From the NCBI RefSeq assembly GCF_001005085.2, contig NZ_LBMU02000027.1, positions 1 to 64,000 on the forward strand: a DNA stretch of 64,000 nucleotides. The letters run 5' to 3'. Position numbers and translations under genes: made by a program. Shown here in pieces: positions 58,892 through 64,000 of the stretch (the stretch's first letter is position 1; every line of letters begins with the position of its first letter). This stretch comes from Streptomyces humi. GTDB lineage: Bacteria > Actinomycetota > Actinomycetes > Streptomycetales > Streptomycetaceae. Under the pieces are notes generated by a model, which searched no databases, was not told the origin of the DNA, and saw only the letters and a list, made by a program, of their open reading frames with translations.

Positions 58892-61234
58892 TTACGCCGT
58901 GCGGGCCGTTCCCGTCCCCTTCTCGGCGTCCAGCGCGTACACGCACCGGTCCTTGCTGCACGCGTACACGACCCCGTCGCGCACCACCGGCGACCCGGTG
59001 ATCTCCCCGCCCGTCGCCAGCTTCCAGCGCAACCGCCCGTCGTCGGCCTTCAGGGTGTACAGCAGGTGGTCGGTGGAGCCGAAGTGGATCCGGCCCTCGG
59101 CCACCGCCGGGGCGCCGACGACGTCACCGCCCGCCTGGAACCGCCACTTGGGCGTCCCGGTGACCGCGTCCAGGGTGTACAGCCCCTTGCCGCTGCCGAC
59201 GTGGACATGGCCGGCGGCCACCAGGACCGGTTCGACCGACGCGCGGGCCTCGGTGGCGATGCGCCAGCGGTCGCGGCCGTCGGTGGCGTCGAGGGCGTAG
59301 ACCGTGCCCAGGTAGTCGGCCAGGTAGATGCCGCCGCCCGTGACCGCGGGGCCCGGGACGAACGCCGGCGGGGAGAGGAACACCGCCGGTGCCTCGAAGT
59401 GCCAGCGGACCCGCCCCGTCGCGGTGTCGAGGGCGATGACACGGGTGCCGGCGGAGGCGTACACGAAGCCGTCGTCGGCGTGGGTGAGACGGACCGGGAC
59501 GCCGCCGCAGGAGGCCGCGTCGCCGATGGGGTACGACCAGCGCTCGTCGCCGGTGCGGGCGTCCAGCGCGCGCAGCCTCGCGTCCTGCCAGACGTACACC
59601 GTGCCCTCGTGCAGGGCGGGCCCGGACTCGGGCGTCTCGAAGTCGGTCTGGGCGCCGGACAGCTCCCAGAGCTTCTGCCCGTTGGAGGCCTCCCAGGCCT
59701 GTACCCCGCCGCCCCGGGTGCCGGTGACGAGGGTGCCGCGGTCGGCCTTGAGGGAGTACACCCAGGCGTCGGTGGACAGCCGCCACAGGTCGCCGCCCTC
59801 GCGGGCCTCCAGGGCGAACAGGGTCGGGCCGTCGGAGGCGTGGATACGGCCGTCGGCGACCGCCATGGACCAGGCCACGTCGCGGGTCTTGAAGCGGCGG
59901 CGGCCGGTGGCGACGTCGAGGGCGTGCACCTCGAAGGAGGTGACGTAGACGAGGTCGCCGTCGACGGACGGGGTGCCCCAGACGTCGTTGGACATCCGGA
60001 ACCGCCAGGGCCGCCAGCCGGACGCCGTCTCCGGGGGCTGGACCGGCACCGGCGGTACGGCGGGGTCGGCGCCGTTGACCCCGGGGCCGGGGCGGGACCA
60101 GCTGGCCACCAGGCCGGCCTCCGGCGGGGGTGCCTTGACGGCGGCGGCGCGGGCGTCGGCGACCCGCGGGCCCGGGCCGATGGGCACCTGGCCGCCGGCC
60201 AGCCGGACCGGGCCGGTGTCGGGGGCGCCGACCGGGACGGGCGCGGGGATCGCGGGGTCGTACGAGGGCGGCGGCGGAAGCACCGGACGGCCGCCGCTGC
60301 GGCCTCCGGACGGGTGGGCGGAGGGCTTCACGGCGGGACGGCCACCGCGGCGGGACTCGATCAGGCCGACCGCCTTCTCGGGCAGCCAGGCGGACGCCGT
60401 ACCGCTGTCGTCGGAGCCGGAGCCGAACAGGTGGGGGGCCAGCTGGGCCTGGAGGTCGGCCGGGTTGGGCCGGCCGGCGGCCTCCATCTGCATACAGGAC
60501 TCGATGAGCGGGCGCAGCTCGTCCGGGAGGCCTTCGAGGTCCGGGCCCTCGCGCAGCAGCATGAAGACGGTCTCGACCGGGTTGGCGCCGTGGAAGGGCG
60601 GGTGGCCGGTGGCGGCGAAGACCAGCATGGAGCCCAGCGAGAAGACGTCGCTGGCGCCGGTGACGCTGCGGGAGTCCTTGGCCTGCTCGGGGGACATGTA
60701 GGCGGGGGTGCCGACCGCGACGTTGGTCATGGTCAGGCGGGTGTTGGAGACGCCGGACGCGATACCGAAGTCGATCACCCGGGGGCCGTCCTCCACGACG
60801 AGGACGTTGGAGGGCTTGAGGTCGCGGTGGACCAGCCCGGCGCCGTGGATCGACTGGAGGGCCTCGGCGACGCCAGCGGCGAGCCAGCGAACGGCCTGGG
60901 CCGGCAGGGGCCCGCAGTCGTTCACTATCTCCTCGAGCGAGGGCGCGGGCACGTAGGCGGTGGCGAGCCACGGCACGGCGGCGCGCGGGTCGGCGTCGAC
61001 GACGGCCGCGGTGTAGAAACCGGAGACCGCGCGGGCCGCCTCCACCTCGCGGGTGAAACGGACCCGGAACAGCTGGTCCTCGGCGAGCTCGGTCCGGACC
61101 GTCTTGATCGCCACGCGCCGGCCGGACGCCGAGCGCGCCAGATAGACCAGCCCCATGCCGCCGGCCCCCAGCCGTCCCAGCACCTCGAACGGCCCGATCC
61201 GCCGCGGATCGTGCTGCGTCAGCTGATCCACCAC
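58892..61234 (-). CDS. afsK: AfsK, membrane-associated Ser/Thr protein kinase
   Basis: The 780-residue kinase phosphorylates AfsR on Ser/Thr. The kinase domain (about residues 10-270) has GRLGAGGMGLVYLAR, the ATP-lysine in VAIKTV, the catalytic HRDLKPSN and DFG in VIDFGIAS. A Pro-rich linker (about 300-420) follows, then a C-terminal beta-propeller of PQQ-like repeats (about 430-775, units such as GTVYALDATDGRDRWRI). No membrane helix is present; AfsK is loosely attached to the inner membrane. The second GTG of GTG-GTG (61231) is an alternative start. S. coelicolor AfsK has 799 residues. Confidence 0.93.
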   Translation of the reverse strand: MVDQLTQHDPRRIGPFEVLGRLGAGGMGLVYLARSASGRRVAIKTVRTELAEDQLFRVRFTREVEAARAVSGFYTAAVVDADPRAAVPWLATAYVPAPSLEEIVNDCGPLPAQAVRWLAAGVAEALQSIHGAGLVHRDLKPSNVLVVEDGPRVIDFGIASGVSNTRLTMTNVAVGTPAYMSPEQAKDSRSVTGASDVFSLGSMLVFAATGHPPFHGANPVETVFMLLREGPDLEGLPDELRPLIESCMQMEAAGRPNPADLQAQLAPHLFGSGSDDSGTASAWLPEKAVGLIESRRGGRPAVKPSAHPSGGRSGGRPVLPPPPSYDPAIPAPVPVGAPDTGPVRLAGGQVPIGPGPRVADARAAAVKAPPPEAGLVASWSRPGPGVNGADPAVPPVPVQPPETASGWRPWRFRMSNDVWGTPSVDGDLVYVTSFEVHALDVATGRRRFKTRDVAWSMAVADGRIHASDGPTLFALEAREGGDLWRLSTDAWVYSLKADRGTLVTGTRGGGVQAWEASNGQKLWELSGAQTDFETPESGPALHEGTVYVWQDARLRALDARTGDERWSYPIGDAASCGGVPVRLTHADDGFVYASAGTRVIALDTATGRVRWHFEAPAVFLSPPAFVPGPAVTGGGIYLADYLGTVYALDATDGRDRWRIATEARASVEPVLVAAGHVHVGSGKGLYTLDAVTGTPKWRFQAGGDVVGAPAVAEGRIHFGSTDHLLYTLKADDGRLRWKLATGGEITGSPVVRDGVVYACSKDRCVYALDAEKGTGTARTA

Positions 61235-61433
61235 TTGCCTGCCACCTCCCCGTACGGGCCACGTCCACCCACATATGTACGCGACCCCGTGCAGCGTCTC
61301 ACCACCGCACCGCCGTGGCGGCACGCACCCCGATTCTTCCTGGCCCGGGCGCAGGTTGCGAACCCGGCGACCAATCAGGGTGTCTCGTGACAAAGTGAGA
61401 CATTTGACCGCCGATATCCACCTTCCGGTGGCC

Positions 61434-62195
61434 TCAGCGTTGCAGCAGCGCGAAGGACGCCCCCTGATTGTCGGTCACGACGGCCACTTTTCCGTACGAC
61501 GTCTCGAAGGGCGGCGCCTGGACCCGGCCGCCGAGCTGCCGTACCGCCCCGGTCGCGGCCTCCACGTCCCCGGTGCGGAAGTGCACGACGAACTGGGACG
61601 GCATCCCGGCCGCGAACACCTCGGTCACCGGGGCCCGGCCGAAGTCCGGGTCGGCACCGGCGCCGAACAGGGCGTCGTGGAAGAGGCGGGCGTAGAAGGC
61701 GTTGGCCGCGTCGGTGTCGCTGGTGTAGAGCTGCGCCCAGGCGAAGGTGCCGGGGGCGTGCCGCACGCCGAAACCACGGTGGGCGGCGGCCTGCCAGACG
61801 CCGAAGACGGCTCCCTGCGGGTCGGTGACCAGCGCGGCGGTGCCGAGGTCGCGGACGGGCGCGGGGGCCGTCACGACGGTGCCGCCTGCCACCAGGACGC
61901 GCCGGCACAGGTCACCGGCGTCGGGGGTGGCGAAGAACACCGTCCAGACGGTGGGCATCCGGCCGTCCGTCTTCCGCGCCAGCCTCGCGACGTCCGCGCC
62001 GCCCAGCCGGGCCCACGCGGAACCCCCGCCGGCGGCGGCGCCGACGGCGCCGTCCGCGGTGTCGGCGGTGTCGTTCTCGAAGCTCCACCCGAAGAGGTCA
62101 CCGTAGAACCGCTTGCCCGCCTCGACGTCGGGAAGCTGGACGTCCACCCAGCACGGGACGCCCTCCGCGTACGCGGCTGCCCTGTTTTCGGCCAT
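61434..62195 (-). CDS. kbpA: KbpA, VOC-fold inhibitor of AfsK autophosphorylation
   Basis: The 253-residue protein contains two glyoxalase/VOC units: EGVPCWVDVQLPDVEAGKRFYGDLFGWSF near residue 11 and GTFAWAQLYTSDTDAANAFYARLF near 136, each followed by a matching C-terminal strand (VVTDNQGASFALLQ at the end). In S. coelicolor the gene beside afsK encodes KbpA, a protein of about this size that binds AfsK and inhibits its autophosphorylation. Identity rests on size, fold and position. ATG 62195 begins the first module. It may also have a separate enzymatic role. Confidence 0.82.
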   Translation of the reverse strand: MAENRAAAYAEGVPCWVDVQLPDVEAGKRFYGDLFGWSFENDTADTADGAVGAAAGGGSAWARLGGADVARLARKTDGRMPTVWTVFFATPDAGDLCRRVLVAGGTVVTAPAPVRDLGTAALVTDPQGAVFGVWQAAAHRGFGVRHAPGTFAWAQLYTSDTDAANAFYARLFHDALFGAGADPDFGRAPVTEVFAAGMPSQFVVHFRTGDVEAATGAVRQLGGRVQAPPFETSYGKVAVVTDNQGASFALLQR

Positions 62196-62363
62196 GTCGT
62201 CAAAGTAACCGCCCCGCCCGCACCCCGCAGACCGGCCGCACCCGCCCGGAGTGACCGGGGCGTTCCCGCCCGTTTCCGTTCCGGGCAGACTCCCTCTACA
62301 CCCGCGCACCCCATTTGCAGTCGGCCGAATCGCGCTCGGATCACCCCTCGGTAAGCTGACGGC

Positions 62364-63011
62364 ATGACAGGACAAGTGCGTACCGTCGACGGCCGCGTGG
62401 CCGGTCGGCGTGGGCAGGCGACCCGGCAGAAACTGCTCGACTGCCTCAGCGAGATGCTCAGCTCCTCCCCGTACCGGGACGTCAAGGTCATCGATGTCGC
62501 CCGGAAGGCGGGGACTTCGCCCGCGACCTTCTACCAGTACTTCCCGGACGTCGAGGGCGCCGTCCTGGAGATCGCCGAGCAAATGGCCACCGAGGGCGGC
62601 CAGTTGACGGAACTGCTGGCGGGGCGCTCCTGGGTCGGCAAGGCCGGCTGGGCGACCGCGCAGGAACTCGTGGACGGTTTCCTGGAGTTCTGGCGGAAGA
62701 ACGACGCGATCCTGCGCGTGGTCGACCTCGGTGCCGCCGAAGGGGACAAACGGTTCTACAAGATCCGGATGAAGATCCTCAACTCGGTGAACAACTCCCT
62801 GACCGACTCCATCGCGGAGTTGCAGTCCAAGGGCAGGGTCGACAAGGACGTGAACCCGGCGGCGGTCGCCGGTTCGCTGGTCGCGATGCTCGCGGCCGTC
62901 GCCGCGCACCAGAAGGGGTTCCAGAGCTGGGGCGTGAAGCAGGCCGAACTGAAGCCGAACCTGGCGCTGTTGGTGCACCTGGGCGTGACCGGGAAGAAGC
63001 CCACGAAGTAA
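62364..63011 (+). CDS. TetR-family transcriptional regulator
   Basis: The 215-residue regulator has an N-terminal TetR helix-turn-helix (about residues 16-65: GQATRQKLLDCLSEML, DVKVIDVARKAGTSPATFYQYFPDVEGAVL) and a C-terminal ligand domain with ENNDAI-like helices and VNNSLTDSIAEL. It diverges from kbpA. A sequence related to the catabolic palindrome, CTGACG-GCA-TGACAG with two mismatches (62356-62370), overlaps its own start codon, making this gene the nearest candidate for the regulator of the CTGACG-N3-CGTCAG sites. Confidence 0.9.
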   Translation: MTGQVRTVDGRVAGRRGQATRQKLLDCLSEMLSSSPYRDVKVIDVARKAGTSPATFYQYFPDVEGAVLEIAEQMATEGGQLTELLAGRSWVGKAGWATAQELVDGFLEFWRKNDAILRVVDLGAAEGDKRFYKIRMKILNSVNNSLTDSIAELQSKGRVDKDVNPAAVAGSLVAMLAAVAAHQKGFQSWGVKQAELKPNLALLVHLGVTGKKPTK

Positions 63012-63077
63012 CACACGCACGGGGTCCTGTCTGGCAGGCGGTGGTTCACGCACAGCGGTGAACCACCGCCTGTCGCC

Positions 63078-63530
63078 CTACGCGGGCAGCGGCCGGTCCC
63101 GCACCACGTGCTTCATCACCAGTGTCGAGTTCAGCCGCTGCACCCCCGGCAGGGTCGCGAGCCGTTCGTCGTAGAGCCGCTGGAAGGCGGCGAGGTCGGC
63201 GGTGGCCACCCGCAGCAGGTAGTCGGGTTCGCCGAACAGCCGCTGCGCGTCCAGCACATGGGGGATCTCGGCGAGCGCCCGCTCGAAGTCGGCGATCGTG
63301 TCCCGGTCCTCCTGCCGCATCGACACGAACACCAGCGCCTCGAAGGTCAGCCCCACGGCCGCCGGTTCCACCACCGCCCGGTACCCGCTGATCGCCCCCG
63401 TCCGCTCCAGCTCGCGCAGCCGGCGGTGGCAGGGCGAGACGCTCAGCCGCACCCGCCCGGCCAGTTCGGTCACGGTCAGCCGCCCGTCCTGCTGGAGCTC
63501 GGCAAGGATTTTCCGGTCCATGTCGTCCAT
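63078..63530 (-). CDS. Lrp/AsnC-family regulator
   Basis: The 150-residue protein has an N-terminal helix-turn-helix (DMDRKILAELQQDGRLTVTELAGRV and SVSPCHRRLRELERTGAI) and a C-terminal RAM/AsnC effector domain (about 65-145). It diverges from the LysE-family exporter gene, the standard Lrp-LysE arrangement in which the regulator senses an amino acid and controls its export. ATG 63530 begins the fold. Confidence 0.92.
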   Translation of the reverse strand: MDDMDRKILAELQQDGRLTVTELAGRVRLSVSPCHRRLRELERTGAISGYRAVVEPAAVGLTFEALVFVSMRQEDRDTIADFERALAEIPHVLDAQRLFGEPDYLLRVATADLAAFQRLYDERLATLPGVQRLNSTLVMKHVVRDRPLPA

Positions 63531-63612
63531 GGGGAAGATTCTCCCCCAGAATCAGCACTGACGAGCAAATTTTGACAACACTTTCGGGCAGAACATGCCT
63601 AATGTCCCCTCC

Positions 63613-64000
63613 ATGGACCTCACACCCCTGCTCTCCTTCCTCGCCGTCGACCTGCTGCTGGTCTGCGTCCCGGGCGCCGACTGGGCGTACGTGATCGCCG
63701 CCGGGGTGCGCGGCCGCCCGGTGGGACGGGCGGTGGCCGGCCTGGTCGCCGGGTACGCGCTGCACACGGCGCTGGCGGTCGCGGGGCTCGCGGTGCTGGT
63801 GGCGGGGTCGCCGCGGCTGCTGACGGCGCTCACGGTGGCGGGCGCCGGCTACCTGCTGTGGCTGGGCTGGAGCGTGCTGCGCCACCCGGCGGTACCGAGG
63901 GCGGCGGACGCCGACGCGGACACGGCACCGAAGACCGGGCGGGGCGGCGGAGCCGAGGTCGGGCGGACCGCCGGGACTGGTGGCGGCCATGCCGCCGGGG
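63613..64000 (+). CDS. LysE-family amino acid exporter, partial (cut by window edge)
   Basis: The reading frame runs to the end of the window without a stop. The visible 129 residues start MDLTPLLSFLAVDLLLVCVPGADWAYVI, with the LysE/RhtB feature PGADW (usually PGP) in the first helix, then GLVAGYALHTALAVAGLAVLV and AGAGYLLWLGWSVLR, all typical of the first half. The Lrp-type regulator diverges 82 bases away. It should export an amino acid controlled by that regulator. Confidence 0.88.
   Translation, partial: MDLTPLLSFLAVDLLLVCVPGADWAYVIAAGVRGRPVGRAVAGLVAGYALHTALAVAGLAVLVAGSPRLLTALTVAGAGYLLWLGWSVLRHPAVPRAADADADTAPKTGRGGGAEVGRTAGTGGGHAAG

Noticed and set aside
1..64000. Insertion sequences, tRNA or rRNA genes, secondary metabolite megasynthases
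   Set aside because: None could be recognised on either strand; the locus is regulatory and catabolic rather than biosynthetic.

Overview
The window is high-GC actinobacterial chromosome, almost certainly Streptomyces. Supporting signs are pervasive third-position GC, GTG/TTG starts with GGAGG-type ribosome binding sites, XRE/DUF397 gene modules, twin-arginine exported proteins, an F420 cofactor biosynthesis gene (fbiC), and the afsK-kbpA / afsR-afsS locus that controls secondary metabolism and development. No rRNA, tRNA, CRISPR array, transposase or PKS/NRPS gene was seen. From memory, the order glutathione peroxidase - XRE/DUF397 - D-Ala-D-Ala carboxypeptidase - fbiC - afsR - afsS - afsK - kbpA - TetR resembles the Streptomyces coelicolor afsR region read backwards.

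Layout. 0.5-6 kb: an ABC exporter with a two-component system in one tight operon, then an NfeD-like/flotillin membrane pair. 6-15 kb: GNAT, a divergent LysR/tautomerase pair, a Tat lipoprotein, a slipin, an MFS exporter with a divergent ArsR-like regulator, glutathione peroxidase and a MerR regulator with a typical MerR-type promoter. 15-26 kb: an XRE/DUF397 module, a GOLPH3-like protein, a D-Ala-D-Ala carboxypeptidase with a very long acidic cytoplasmic tail, a polytopic membrane protein, a divergent unknown/SDR pair and a sodium:solute symporter. 26-30.5 kb: an ADP-ribosylglycohydrolase, a STAND-type ATPase with TPRs and a two-gene toxin-antitoxin-like unit whose toxin gene carries a 42-bp in-frame triplication. 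30.5-43.5 kb: fbiC, a degenerate L,D-transpeptidase-like protein, an F420-type oxidoreductase, an exported PHP phosphoesterase, an exported alkaline-phosphatase-superfamily protein, a deazaflavin-dependent nitroreductase-like protein, a SigE-type ECF sigma unit and an LCP cell-wall ligase.

43.5-51 kb is a six-gene minus-strand catabolic cluster: aldehyde dehydrogenase, D-aminoacylase-type amidohydrolase, two luciferase-like (LLM) oxidoreductases, an SDR and an amidohydrolase_2 protein. 51-54.6 kb holds afsR and afsS with an AfsR-type box between them. 54.7-58.7 kb is a second catabolic block: a FadD3-like acyl-CoA ligase diverging from a thiolase-like lipid-transfer protein, a DUF35 protein and an enoyl-CoA hydratase, a set resembling steroid side-chain retro-aldolase systems. 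58.9-63 kb holds afsK, kbpA and a TetR regulator. The window ends with a divergent Lrp/LysE pair, the latter cut by the edge.

The most striking unexplained signal is a palindrome, CTGACG-N3-CGTCAG. It occurs perfectly four times and nearly perfectly twice, and sits upstream of four promoters: the unknown/SDR pair at 23.1 kb, the LLM gene at 47.9 kb (two copies), the amidohydrolase operon at 51.0 kb and the FadD3-like/aldolase divergon at 56.3 kb (two copies). It looks like the operator of one dispersed, F420-linked, CoA-dependent catabolic regulon wrapped around afsR-afsS.
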